Counted from the first letter of the stretch, positions 1-7,167 are shown. The stretch is 12,050 bases of DNA from an uncultured Zoogloea sp. (GCA_937967645.1 CALBTT010000059.1:1-12050), one strand, 5' to 3'. Program-made: numbers and translations. The notes: generated by a model from the letters alone, not told the origin.

Positions 1-460
1 CCGACCAGCTTCGCCGTCGGCTGGGTCAGCCCCGCCCCCTTCAGCAGGCCCGCCGCCATGTCGGCCTGCTGGGCAAAGGGCAAAGACAGGGTGATCTCAG
101 TGGCCCCCCGCCGGGCTTGCGGTCCCTTGGCAAACAGGGTCGCGGCCAGAGACTGCGCCGAGGCCAGCCCGAAACTTTCGACATAGCCAAAGGCCGACGC
201 CCCGGTGCGTTTCAGACCCTCGACGGCGCGGCTCAGGGCGGATTTTGACGAGGCCTTGCCGGGGACGGCCTCGCAAACCAGCGCGCCGGGCCGCAGCAGC
301 GGCGGGCAGGCCGGCTGACGGCGACCGTCGGTCAGTTCCACCGCTATCGGCAGCCCGAAAAAGCCCGCAAAGCCCAGGGTTTCAATGCTCGGCCCGGCCT
401 GTTCCAGCGCATGACGGTAGAGTTCCGAACGCACGTCGATACAGAAGACGGCCTGCGCCA
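1..460 (-). other. DabA/DUF2309-like segment of the chimeric ORF
   Basis: The segment from about residue 107 of the ORF resembles the middle of DabA, the zinc-containing, carbonic-anhydrase-like subunit of the DAB inorganic-carbon uptake complex. DabA normally pairs with the membrane subunit DabB. The visible C-x-D pair (C112 and D114 of this ORF, in CIDVRSE) corresponds to two of the four zinc ligands known for DabA. The remaining His and Cys would lie beyond the left edge. DabA is usually about 800 residues or more with this motif near residue 350, so roughly 340 N-terminal residues are missing here. Phenylalanine codons are 5 TTT to 3 TTC, against 1 TTT to 4 TTC in the adjoining DnaA part, and codons such as ATA and TCA appear. 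This suggests a different source for the segment. Confidence 0.75.
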
Positions 461-776
461 CCGGAGCCGGTGCGGGCGCGGCGGGGCGGCGCAGACCGCC
501 GGCGGGGGCCAGCCCGACTTCGATGGTGGGCAGGCCGCCAAAGAACTCCTCGCCCAGCTCCTCGATGCGCCGCAGGTAGCGGTCACGCAGCCACTGGCGG
601 TGGAAGTTGGAGGGCGCCACGAGACGCAGGCCAACGCCTTCGTCGCCGGGGAGCTCTTCGGCGCGCAGGGGGAGGATCCAGGTCTTGAACTGCTGGGCGG
701 GCAATTCCTGTTCCAGGCAGTTCAGGCAATGCGACCAGAATGCAGCGCATTGGGGCGACGATGAGGCTTCGGGCAC
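1..776 (-). CDS. dnaA: Chimeric ORF: DnaA domain I fused in frame to a DabA-like segment (partial, runs off left edge)
   Basis: Read by hand on the minus strand, this frame is open for 258 codons from GTG at 776 to the window edge. A TGA lies two codons before that GTG and no in-frame ATG follows before the conserved part, so GTG is the probable start. Residues 13-95 are a typical DnaA domain I, which binds helicase and initiator partners: FWSHCLNCLEQELPAQQF near the start, then WLRDRYLRRIEEL. An Ala/Pro-rich linker (residues 96-106) follows, as in DnaA domain II. Instead of the AAA+ ATPase and helix-turn-helix domains, residues from about 107 read AQAVFCIDVRSE and ETLGFAGFFGLP, hallmarks of DabA/DUF2309. 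No Walker motif is present. The position divergent from rpmH is the classical place for dnaA. The DnaA identity of the first third is secure; whether the join is biological is doubtful. Confidence 0.8.
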   Translation of the reverse strand, partial: MPEASSSPQCAAFWSHCLNCLEQELPAQQFKTWILPLRAEELPGDEGVGLRLVAPSNFHRQWLRDRYLRRIEELGEEFFGGLPTIEVGLAPAGGLRRPAAPAPAPVAQAVFCIDVRSELYRHALEQAGPSIETLGFAGFFGLPIAVELTDGRRQPACPPLLRPGALVCEAVPGKASSKSALSRAVEGLKRTGASAFGYVESFGLASAQSLAATLFAKGPQARRGATEITLSLPFAQQADMAAGLLKGAGLTQPTAKLV

Positions 777-883
777 GATTCAGGACGGGTGTGGTTCGAC
801 GGCGGAGCGCGCGCCGCGTTGCAGGGCTTTGCCCCGCTCAAGAGGGGCTGCCGGGCGCGCGCTGGGAATCCGGCAAGACCGCC

Positions 884-914
884 ATTGTACCTGCGTGGCA
901 GGGACTTATCCACA
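884..914 (-). promoter_or_regulatory. Putative dnaA promoter overlapping the DnaA box
   Basis: On the minus strand TACAAT (889 down to 884) is a 5/6 match to the sigma-70 -10 element. About 17 bp upstream there is no good TTGACA, only the DnaA box. The weak -35 covered by a DnaA site suggests a regulated promoter, with a leader of roughly 100 bases before the GTG at 776. Confidence 0.45.
906..914 (+). promoter_or_regulatory. DnaA box TTATCCACA
   Basis: The nine bases match the high-affinity DnaA box consensus exactly. The box lies 16 bp from the -10-like TACAAT of the putative dnaA promoter on the minus strand, so it covers that promoter's -35 position. Such an arrangement fits DnaA repressing its own synthesis. 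It could also serve as an origin box. Confidence 0.75.
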
Positions 915-967
915 GGTCCGGTGCGTGCGCGGCGGGGGGCTGTTGATTGTTCGCAATTAAAAGGTAC

Positions 968-996
968 TTGACAAACAGAGGGTTAACGTATCAAAT
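968..996 (+). promoter_or_regulatory. Putative sigma-70 promoter for the rpmH operon
   Basis: A perfect -35 TTGACA at 968-973 is followed after 17 bp by TCAAAT (991-996, 4/6 to TATAAT). The promoter sits about 34 bases before the rpmH ATG and would drive rpmH-rnpA-yidD-yidC-mnmE. Confidence 0.6.
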
Positions 997-1029
997 TGCG
1001 CGTTTGACTCAACTTTTCGGGCACGAAAA

Positions 1030-1164
1030 ATGAAACGTACTTACCAACCGTCCGTCGTCCGTCGCAAGCGCACCCACGGCTTCCTGGTTCGCATGGCCAC
1101 CCGTGGCGGTCGCAAGGTCATCGCCGCTCGCCGCGCCAAGGGCCGTCATCGTCTCGCCGTCTGA
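1030..1164 (+). CDS. rpmH: 50S ribosomal protein L34
   Basis: This 44-codon gene encodes L34, a very basic protein of the large ribosomal subunit that contacts 23S rRNA. The protein starts MKRTYQPS, continues KRTHGFLVRMATRGGR, and ends GRHRLAV, all diagnostic, and has the usual 44-residue length. ATG at 1030 follows an A-rich stretch with only a weak ribosome-binding site. It is the first gene of the operon and is divergent from dnaA, the standard arrangement. The reading is unambiguous. Confidence 0.98.
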   Translation: MKRTYQPSVVRRKRTHGFLVRMATRGGRKVIAARRAKGRHRLAV

Positions 1165-1249
1165 GGCCCGTAGCGAGGCCGGCCCCGTTGCCGCTTCCGC
1201 AGACGGTGGCATTGATTGCCCCGCCCCGGATGCCGGCGTAAAGACGGGC

Positions 1250-1630
1250 TTGGCGGGCTTCGGCTTCGACTCGTCTCTTAGACTGCACAAAACGGATGAA
1301 TTTTCATCCGTTTTTGCTTTTCGGCGTGTCGTTCGCGGGCGTTACTTCGCACTTCACTACTGCCCCAACGAGGCGGGCACGCCCCGGCTCGGCCTGGTGG
1401 TGGCGAAGAAGCTGGCCAAGCGCGCCGTTCAGCGCAATCTGGTCAAGCGCATCGGCCGGGATGTGTTTCGTCATGCCTGTGCAAGCCTGCCGGCCTATGA
1501 TCTGGTGTTACGATTGTCGGCCAAGGTTGGTGACGTCACGAAACTGACCATGCGCGAGGACATGCACAGCCTGTTCGAGCGCCTGCCCAGGCAGGTCGCT
1601 GGCACACAGGTCGGTAGCACCAAGGCCTAG
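1250..1630 (+). CDS. rnpA: Ribonuclease P protein component
   Basis: RnpA is the basic protein that assists the RNase P RNA in cutting 5' leaders from pre-tRNAs. The conserved core begins near SLRLHKTDEFSSVF. It continues with RGRYFALHY and the RNA-binding helix AKRAVQRNLVKR, which carries the family's RNxxKR signature. Start choice is uncertain. There is no in-frame ATG before the core. TTG at 1250 gives 126 residues, close to the family's usual length, and has a purine-rich AAAGACGGG just before it. The frame is also open back to GTG 1103, which would give 175 residues and overlap rpmH by 62 bases. The extra N-terminal part is Ala/Gly/Pro-rich without family motifs. The gene ends 2 bases before yidD. 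Confidence 0.9.
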   Translation: MAGFGFDSSLRLHKTDEFSSVFAFRRVVRGRYFALHYCPNEAGTPRLGLVVAKKLAKRAVQRNLVKRIGRDVFRHACASLPAYDLVLRLSAKVGDVTKLTMREDMHSLFERLPRQVAGTQVGSTKA

Positions 1631-1632
1631 CC

Positions 1633-1842
1633 GTGAAAGCCCTGGTCATGGCCCTGCTGCGTGTCTATCGTTACGCCATCAGCCCGATGCTGGGACGCAA
1701 TTGCCGCTTTGTACCGTCGTGTTCGGAATATGCCCTCGAGGCCGTTGAACGGCATGGGGCCCTGAAGGGGTCCTGGCTGGCGGTCCGCAGGGTGTGTCGA
1801 TGTCACCCCTTCAGTGGTGGTGGCCATGATCCGGTGCCCTGA
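1633..1842 (+). CDS. yidD: Membrane protein insertion efficiency factor YidD
   Basis: This 69-residue protein is YidD, a small membrane-associated factor that aids insertion of inner-membrane proteins through YidC. The sequence shows the family core: YRYAISPMLGRNCRF, VPSCSEYALEAVERHG, and the C-terminal CRCHPFSGGGHDPVP with its conserved Cys, His and Pro residues. The GTG start at 1633 lies 2 bases after the rnpA stop, which points to translational coupling. An amphipathic hydrophobic N-terminus fits peripheral attachment to the inner face of the membrane. Its place between rnpA and yidC is the usual one. Length is normal for the shorter members. Confidence 0.95.
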   Translation: MKALVMALLRVYRYAISPMLGRNCRFVPSCSEYALEAVERHGALKGSWLAVRRVCRCHPFSGGGHDPVP

Positions 1843-1905
1843 TCGGCCCGTTTCCGAGCGCACAGTCCAACCCTTCCGCCTCAACCCTTCCTGACACTGA
1901 CTCCG

Positions 1906-3546
1906 ATGGACAACCGTCGCCTGATCCTCCTTCTCGTCTTTTCGTTCTCGCTGGTCATGCTGTGGGACGGCTGGCAGAAGCACAAACAGCCCCCGGCGCA
2001 GGTCGCCTCCCAGGCCGCCGGAGCCAATGCCGGGGTTCCCACGCCCAGCGCAGGGGCGTCCGCACCGGGCGCAGCGCCCCAGGTCGAGGCCGCCGCAGCG
2101 GCTGCGGCCAAGCTGCCCAAGGCCGTGATCCGGACCGATGTGCTGGTCGCGGAAGTCTCGGCCCAGGGCGGTGACATCGTCCGGCTCGAGCTGACCCATC
2201 ACAAGGCCACCGAAGACCGCAGCCGCAACTATGTGCTCTTCGACAACGGTGAAAAGCACAACTACGCGGCCCAGACCGGCCTGATCGGCAATGGTCTGCC
2301 GACCCACAAGACCCAGTTTGCGCTGGCAGCCGAGAGCGTCGAGCTCAAGGACGGTCAGGATTCCGTGACCCTGCGCATGGATGCCCCGCCGACCGCCGAT
2401 GGCGTGAAGGTGAGCAAGCTGATCACCTTCCATCGCAACAGCTACCAGGCCGAGGTGAGCTACGAGATCACCAACGGCAGCGCCGCGCCGCTGGCTCCGC
2501 ACGCTTACTTCCAGTTCACCCGTGACGGCAAGCCGGCCGAGCAGCCTGGCGGCTTCGGCGTGCAGACCTTCACCGGCCCGGCCTTCTACACCGAGGCGGA
2601 CAAGTACCAGAAGGTCAGCTTCGAGGACGTGGCCGCCAAGAAGGCCAAGTTCGTCACCAAGGCGGCTGATGGCTGGGCGGCGATGGTGCAGCATTACTTC
2701 GTGGCGGGCTGGGCGCCGGCTACGGGTGAGCGCGAGTACTTCGCCAACCAGGTCAGCTCCGATCTGTATTCCGCAGGCGTGATCGTGCCGGTGGCGGCGA
2801 TCGCCCCGGGTCAGAGTGGCAAGCTGTCGGTACCGCTGTATGCCGGCCCGCAGGAGCAGAGCCGTCTGGAGACCTTCGCCAAGGGCTTCGACCTGGTGGT
2901 GGACTATGGCTGGCTGACCATCATCGCGGCGCCCCTGTTCTGGGTGCTGGAGTGGTTCCACAAGCTGACGGGTAACTGGGGCTGGGCCATCATCCTGGTG
3001 ACCATCGCCCTGAAGGCGCTGTTCTTCCCGCTGTCGGCGGCCAGCTACAAGTCCATGGCCAAGATGAAGACCCTGGCCCCCCGCCTGCAGCGCCTCAAGG
3101 AGCAGTACGGCGACGACCGCATGAAGATGCAGCAGGCGATGATGGACCTCTACAAGCGTGAGAAGGTCAATCCGCTGGGCGGCTGCCTGCCCATCCTGAT
3201 CCAGATTCCGGTGTTCATCGCCCTCTACTGGGTGCTGCTGGGTGTGGTTGAGATGCGCGGCGCGCCCTGGCTGGGCTGGATCCAGGATCTGTCCGTGAAG
3301 GATCCGTTCTACATCTTGCCGCTGATCATGGGCGCCACCAGCTTCATCCAGACCCGCCTGAACCCGGCTCCGCCCGATCCGATCCAGGCCAAGGTGATGA
3401 TGATGATGCCCATCCTGTTCACCTTCATGTTCCTGTGGTTCCCGGCCGGCCTGGTGCTCTACTGGGTGGTCAACAACACCCTGTCGATTGCCCAGCAGTG
3501 GCAGATCAACCGGATGATCGAGGCCGGTGGCAAGCCTGCCGAGTGA
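1906..3546 (+). CDS. yidC: Membrane protein insertase YidC
   Basis: YidC inserts and folds inner-membrane proteins, alone or with SecYEG. The 546-residue protein has the Gram-negative layout. TM1 is at about residues 5-21 (LILLLVFSFSLVMLW). An Ala/Pro-rich linker at about 30-70 leads to a large periplasmic beta domain to about 325. The conserved insertase core with five further membrane segments occupies about 331-525. NPLGGCLPILIQIPVFIALYW and FLWFPAGLVLYW are clear signatures. The groove's positive residue, Arg366 in E. coli, corresponds to Lys370 here, in IALKALFFPLS, so the charge is kept. The C-terminal tail is short. The last 20 bases overlap mnmE. The 63-base gap from yidD shows no terminator. 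Confidence 0.98.
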   Translation: MDNRRLILLLVFSFSLVMLWDGWQKHKQPPAQVASQAAGANAGVPTPSAGASAPGAAPQVEAAAAAAAKLPKAVIRTDVLVAEVSAQGGDIVRLELTHHKATEDRSRNYVLFDNGEKHNYAAQTGLIGNGLPTHKTQFALAAESVELKDGQDSVTLRMDAPPTADGVKVSKLITFHRNSYQAEVSYEITNGSAAPLAPHAYFQFTRDGKPAEQPGGFGVQTFTGPAFYTEADKYQKVSFEDVAAKKAKFVTKAADGWAAMVQHYFVAGWAPATGEREYFANQVSSDLYSAGVIVPVAAIAPGQSGKLSVPLYAGPQEQSRLETFAKGFDLVVDYGWLTIIAAPLFWVLEWFHKLTGNWGWAIILVTIALKALFFPLSAASYKSMAKMKTLAPRLQRLKEQYGDDRMKMQQAMMDLYKREKVNPLGGCLPILIQIPVFIALYWVLLGVVEMRGAPWLGWIQDLSVKDPFYILPLIMGATSFIQTRLNPAPPDPIQAKVMMMMPILFTFMFLWFPAGLVLYWVVNNTLSIAQQWQINRMIEAGGKPAE

Positions 3547-4873
3547 CGTCATAGCGGCGATCGCCACTGCGCCCGGGCGCGGTGGCATCGGCGTGGTCCG
3601 GCTCTCCGGGCCGAATCTCTCCCTGCTCGCGGCCGAGTTCTCCGGCCGCGAGCCCCAGGCCCGTCTGGCCCAGTTTGCCCGCTTCCGCGACGCGACCGGC
3701 GCCCTCATCGACGAAGGCCTGCTCCTCTGGTTTCCCGCTCCGCATTCCTTCACCGGCGAAGACGTCATCGAGCTGCAGGGTCACGGTGGCCCGGTGGTCA
3801 TGCAGATGCTGCTGGCCCGCTGCCTGGAGCTCGGCGCCCGTCTGGCCGAGCCCGGGGAATTCACCCGTCGCGCCTTCCTGAACGGCAAGCTCGATCTGGC
3901 CCAGGCCGAGAGCGTCGCCGACCTCATCGAGGCGTCCACGGCCGCCGCCGCCCGCTCTGCGGTGCGCTCCCTCACCGGCAGCTTCTCCAAGGAAGTACAG
4001 GGTCTGTGCGACCGCCTGATCGACCTGCGCATGCTGGTCGAGGCGACGCTGGATTTCCCGGACGAGGATGTGGACTTCCTGATCGAGGCGAAGGCCTTCG
4101 AGCGGATCGAGGTGGTGGCCACCGAATTGCGGGCCATCCTGGATCGGGCGCGCCAGGGCAGCCTGCTGCGCAACGGCCTGCACGTGGTGCTGGTCGGGCA
4201 ACCGAACGTCGGCAAGTCCAGCCTGCTCAACCGCCTGGCCGGCGAGGAGCGGGCCATCGTCACCGACATCGCTGGCACCACCCGCGATGCCCTGCGTGAG
4301 ACGATCCAGATTGAAGGCATTCCGCTGCACATCACCGACACTGCCGGTCTGCGCGAAACTACCGACGAGGTCGAGAAGATCGGCATCGCCCGCACCTGGG
4401 CGGAGATCGAGCGGGCCGACGTGGTGGTGCGCCTGGTGGATGTGCGTGCGGGCCTGACCGCCGCCGATGCGGCCATCGACGCCCGTCTGCCGGAGGGGGT
4501 GGAGCGGATCACCGTGTTCAACAAGGTGGACCTGGTGGCCCGTGAGCCCGGTCGGGAGGATGGCGCGGAAGGAGTGCGCCTCTACCTGTCGGCCAAGGCC
4601 GGCATCGGTGTTGAATTGCTGCGCGCCGAGCTCCTGCGGGTGGCAGGCTGGCATCGACATGGGGAGGATGTGATCCTCGCCCGCGAGCGTCACCTGATTG
4701 CCCTGCGTACGGCGCTCGGTCACGTCGAGGACGCCCTCGAGGCGCGTCATGCCCTCGAGCTGATGGCCGAGGAGCTGCGCCTGGCCCAGGAGGCGGTGAA
4801 CGAGATCACCGGGGAGTTCACTCCCGACGATCTGCTTGGTGTGATCTTCTCTCGGTTCTGTATTGGAAAATAG
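3527..4873 (+). CDS. mnmE: tRNA uridine-5-carboxymethylaminomethyl(34) synthesis GTPase MnmE
   Basis: MnmE works with MnmG to make the 5-carboxymethylaminomethyl modification of wobble uridine 34 in several tRNAs. The 448-residue protein has the folate-binding N-domain (PSDVIAAIATAPGRGGIGVVR at its start), a helical domain, and an inserted G domain. The G domain shows P-loop GQPNVGKSS (224-232), switch DIAGTTRD (247-254), DTAG (271-274) and NKVD (332-335). It ends in CIGK, whose Cys is a known functional residue of the family. GTG at 3527 is chosen because it gives the normal N-terminus and has GAGG four bases upstream; it lies inside the yidC end. The gene is last in the operon, with a terminator about 33 bases downstream. 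Confidence 0.98.
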   Translation: MASLPSDVIAAIATAPGRGGIGVVRLSGPNLSLLAAEFSGREPQARLAQFARFRDATGALIDEGLLLWFPAPHSFTGEDVIELQGHGGPVVMQMLLARCLELGARLAEPGEFTRRAFLNGKLDLAQAESVADLIEASTAAAARSAVRSLTGSFSKEVQGLCDRLIDLRMLVEATLDFPDEDVDFLIEAKAFERIEVVATELRAILDRARQGSLLRNGLHVVLVGQPNVGKSSLLNRLAGEERAIVTDIAGTTRDALRETIQIEGIPLHITDTAGLRETTDEVEKIGIARTWAEIERADVVVRLVDVRAGLTAADAAIDARLPEGVERITVFNKVDLVAREPGREDGAEGVRLYLSAKAGIGVELLRAELLRVAGWHRHGEDVILARERHLIALRTALGHVEDALEARHALELMAEELRLAQEAVNEITGEFTPDDLLGVIFSRFCIGK

Positions 4874-4905
4874 CCCGCCCTTCCCTGTCGCCCGGCATGA
4901 TCCCG

Positions 4906-4930
4906 AAGCCCGCCTTGTGCGGGCTTTTTC
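4906..4930 (+). terminator. Intrinsic terminator after mnmE
   Basis: AAGCCCGC (4906-4913) pairs perfectly with GCGGGCTT (4919-4926) around a five-base loop, followed by more T residues. It closes the rpmH-mnmE operon. Confidence 0.88.
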
Positions 4931-4985
4931 GTGTGCGGCCCGGGCCTGCCTTGCGGGCAGTAGGCTGGGCGCAGCAAAAAGGAGC

Positions 4986-5013
4986 TTGGCGCGCGCCGGG
5001 CTTCGGATAGAAT
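4986..5013 (+). promoter_or_regulatory. Putative promoter for the aminotransferase gene
   Basis: TTGGCG (4986-4991) and TAGAAT (5008-5013) are separated by 16 bp, a plausible sigma-70 pair with a strong -10. It lies downstream of the mnmE terminator and about 70 bases before the ATG at 5084. No operator is recognisable. Confidence 0.5.
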
Positions 5014-5083
5014 CCCCGGAGGCCGCACCTCCTTGTGGCCGCGTCGCTCGGACGGTTCCGGGCGCTTACGTGAAAGAAATACC

Positions 5084-6295
5084 ATGTCCTCTTCTGCAGG
5101 CAAGCGCCGCTTTGCGCGCATCGATCGCCTTCCCCCCTACGTCTTCAACATCACGGCCGAGCTGAAGCTGGCCGCCCGCCGCCGCGGGGAAGACATCATC
5201 GACATGAGCATGGGCAACCCTGACGGTGCCACGCCGGAGCATATCGTTGCCAAGCTCACCGAAGTCGCACGACGTCCCGATACCCATGGCTACTCGGCGT
5301 CCAAGGGGATTCCCCGGCTGCGTCGGGCCATCTCCCATTGGTACAAGACCCGCTACGACGTCGAGGTGGATCCTGACAAGGAGGCCATCGTCACCATCGG
5401 CTCCAAGGAAGGTCTGGCCCATCTGATGCTGGCCACCCTCGATCGGGGCGATACGGTCCTGGTGCCCGATCCGAGCTATCCGATCCATATCTATGGCGCG
5501 GTGATTGCCGGCGCCGACATCCGCTCGGTGCCGTTGGTGCCCGGGGTGGATTTCTTCGCTGAGCTGGAGCGGGCGATCCGCGGCAGCTATCCCAAGCCCA
5601 AGATGATGATTCTGGGCTTTCCCTCGAATCCGACCGCACAGTGCGTGGAGTTTGATTTCTTCGAGCGGGTGATCGCCCTGGCGAAGAAGCACGACATTTT
5701 CGTGGTGCATGACCTGGCCTACGCGGATATCGTCTTCGATGGCTGGAAGGCGCCCTCGATCATGCAGGTGCCCGGTGCCAAGGACATCGCGGTGGAGTTC
5801 TTCACCCTCAGCAAGAGCTACAACATGGCCGGCTGGCGCATCGGTTTCATGGTCGGGAATCCCGAGTTGGTGGCGGCCCTTGCGCGCATCAAGAGCTATC
5901 ACGACTACGGTACCTTCACGCCCCTGCAGGTAGCCGCCATCGCGGCACTGGAGGGCGACCAGCAGTGCGTGAAGGACATCGCGGCCAAGTACCAGAGTCG
6001 TCGCGATGTGCTGGTCAAGGGGCTGCACGAGGCGGGATGGATGGTCGAATGCCCGAAGGCGTCGATGTACATCTGGGCGAAGATTCCCGAGCAGTACCAG
6101 GCGCTGGGCTCGCTCGAGTTCGCCCGCCTGATGCTGGAGAAGGCCAAGGTCTGCGTGTCGCCGGGTATCGGCTTCGGGGATCACGGCGACGATCACGTCC
6201 GCTTTGCGCTGATCGAGAACGAGGCCCGCATTCGCCAGGCCGTGCGGGGGATCAAGGCCATGTTCAAGGCCGACGGGGTCACTCCGGCAGTCTGA
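5084..6295 (+). CDS. alaC: Alanine-synthesising PLP aminotransferase, AlaC type
   Basis: This is a class I/II PLP-dependent aminotransferase of 403 residues, most like AlaC, the glutamate-pyruvate aminotransferase that makes alanine. Visible fold-type I features are SNPTAQC (Asn182), the aspartate that holds the pyridine nitrogen in VVHDLAYADIVFDG (Asp210 and Tyr213), Schiff-base Lys244 in TLSKSYNMAGWRIGF, and the substrate-carboxylate Arg373 in HVRFALIEN. GYSASKGIPRLRRAI and SMGNPDGATP are typical of the AlaC group. ATG at 5084 is preferred over an in-frame ATG at 5033, which would add 17 unconserved residues and lie only about 20 bases after the putative promoter. It is a single-gene unit between two terminators. 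Substrate specificity is inferred from family resemblance; a related aspartate or LL-diaminopimelate-type enzyme cannot be excluded. Confidence 0.9.
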   Translation: MSSSAGKRRFARIDRLPPYVFNITAELKLAARRRGEDIIDMSMGNPDGATPEHIVAKLTEVARRPDTHGYSASKGIPRLRRAISHWYKTRYDVEVDPDKEAIVTIGSKEGLAHLMLATLDRGDTVLVPDPSYPIHIYGAVIAGADIRSVPLVPGVDFFAELERAIRGSYPKPKMMILGFPSNPTAQCVEFDFFERVIALAKKHDIFVVHDLAYADIVFDGWKAPSIMQVPGAKDIAVEFFTLSKSYNMAGWRIGFMVGNPELVAALARIKSYHDYGTFTPLQVAAIAALEGDQQCVKDIAAKYQSRRDVLVKGLHEAGWMVECPKASMYIWAKIPEQYQALGSLEFARLMLEKAKVCVSPGIGFGDHGDDHVRFALIENEARIRQAVRGIKAMFKADGVTPAV

Positions 6296-6319
6296 TTCGT
6301 TTGAGTAGTCCGCTCCCGC

Positions 6320-6344
6320 AACCCGGCTTCGGCCGGGTTTTTGT
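6320..6344 (+). terminator. Intrinsic terminator after alaC
   Basis: AACCCGGC (6320-6327) and GCCGGGTT (6332-6339) form a perfect stem closed by a stable TTCG loop, followed by a T-rich tail. It separates alaC from the methyltransferase gene. Confidence 0.9.
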
Positions 6345-6389
6345 TTGCCCTTTTAGGGCGGCCTTCGGCGACAATCCGTTCATCAACAC

Positions 6390-6396
6390 GGAGGAA
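6390..6396 (+). promoter_or_regulatory. Ribosome-binding site GGAGGAA for tam
   Basis: A strong Shine-Dalgarno sequence lies three bases before ATG 6400. It fixes the start of the methyltransferase, whose frame is open much further upstream into alaC. Confidence 0.85.
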
Positions 6397-6399
6397 GCC

Positions 6400-7161
6400 A
6401 TGACCTGGGAGCCTGATCGTTATTTGCGCTATGCCGATGATCGTCTGCGTCCGGCGGTGGATTTGCTGGGGCGCATTCCCCTGACCCATCCTCGCCGCAT
6501 CGTCGATCTCGGGTGCGGGGCTGGCAATGTGACGCGCCTGTTGGCGGAGCGCTGGCCGGATACCGACATCACCGGTTTGGACAGCTCACCGGAGATGCTC
6601 GAGCGGGCGCGGACTGTGCTGCCGGGGGCGCACTTCGAGCAGGCTGGCGTGGAGCATTGGGAGGCAGAAGAGGCGCTTGATCTGCTCTTCTCCAACGCCG
6701 CCCTGCACTGGGTGGGGGATCACGAGAGCCTGCTGCCCCGACTGGTCAATGCGCTGTTTCCCGGCGGGGTGTTGGCCGTGCAGATGCCCGGTAACTTCGA
6801 GGCGCCGTCCCATCGCTTGATCCGCGAGATGGCTGAGTCTCCGGAGTGGGCAGGACGCCTCGGGTCGGGGCGCATGGGTGCGATCCTGGGTATGGCCGAC
6901 TACCACCGTATTCTCGCGCCGCTGTGTACCCGTCTGAGCCTGTGGGAGACCACCTACTGGCAAACCCTGCGGGGGCCTTCGCCGGTGTTGGAGTGGTTGC
7001 GGGGGACCACCCTGGTCCCGTATCTGGCACCCTTGGACGAGTCGGTCCGGGAGGCCTTCCTGGCTCAGTTGGGTGAGCGTCTGGATGCGGCGTATCCAGC
7101 GGATGGGGAGGGTGTGACCCTGTTCCCGTTCCGGCGGGTGTTCCTGCTCGCGCAGCGTTGA
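6400..7161 (+). CDS. tam: Trans-aconitate 2-methyltransferase-like SAM methyltransferase
   Basis: This 253-residue class I SAM methyltransferase closely follows E. coli Tam (252 residues), which methylates trans-aconitate, a toxic by-product of the citric acid cycle. It begins WEPDRYLRYADDRLRPAVDLL. The SAM-binding motif I is VDLGCGAGNVTRLL (35-48), an acidic ribose contact follows in ITGLDSSPEM (Asp61), and later come SNAALHWV (98-105) and PGGVLAVQMPGN (121-132), all at the Tam positions. The good ribosome-binding site fixes ATG 6400. No promoter is obvious in the 104-base gap after alaC, which includes a terminator. The stop is 6 bases before a parS site. The exact substrate is inferred. 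Confidence 0.9.
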   Translation: MTWEPDRYLRYADDRLRPAVDLLGRIPLTHPRRIVDLGCGAGNVTRLLAERWPDTDITGLDSSPEMLERARTVLPGAHFEQAGVEHWEAEEALDLLFSNAALHWVGDHESLLPRLVNALFPGGVLAVQMPGNFEAPSHRLIREMAESPEWAGRLGSGRMGAILGMADYHRILAPLCTRLSLWETTYWQTLRGPSPVLEWLRGTTLVPYLAPLDESVREAFLAQLGERLDAAYPADGEGVTLFPFRRVFLLAQR

Positions 7162-7167
7162 GTGGGT

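Larger units (their letters stand above)
777..1029. other. dnaA-rpmH divergent intergenic region, candidate oriC or part of it
   Basis: This 253-bp gap lies between the dnaA start and rpmH, a place where the chromosomal origin is often found in Gamma- and Betaproteobacteria. It contains one perfect DnaA box and an AT-richer stretch at about 947-1020 that could unwind. The rest, about 777-900, is GC-rich leader for dnaA. I see only one good box, which is sparse for a complete origin. The true oriC could lie partly on the other side of dnaA, in sequence not present here. Confidence 0.4.

Noticed and set aside
245..764. Plus-strand open frames opposite the DnaA/DabA chimera
   Set aside because: Arg/Pro/Ala-rich translations without family features; the minus strand gives clear DnaA and DabA motifs.
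2026..2110. Ala/Pro/Gly-rich low-complexity stretch in yidC
   Set aside because: It is the usual variable linker between TM1 and the periplasmic domain of proteobacterial YidC.
1531..3551. Two TGACGTCA palindromes (1531-1538 and 3544-3551)
   Set aside because: Both lie in coding sequence, 2 kb apart, with no known matching regulator; likely chance.
1627..3768. 713-codon open frame on the minus strand opposite yidC
   Set aside because: It is His/Gln/Gly/Arg-rich with no recognisable domain and fully overlaps yidD-yidC, which are certain. Long antisense frames are expected in GC-rich coding DNA.
3506..4750. 414-codon minus-strand frame opposite mnmE
   Set aside because: A shadow of mnmE with biased composition and no motifs.
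5063..5078. Possible third parS-like site around TTACGTGAAAGA
   Set aside because: Only one half resembles parS and about seven of 16 positions mismatch.
5066..6196. 376-codon minus-strand frame opposite alaC
   Set aside because: No domain signature; alaC on the plus strand has all catalytic residues.
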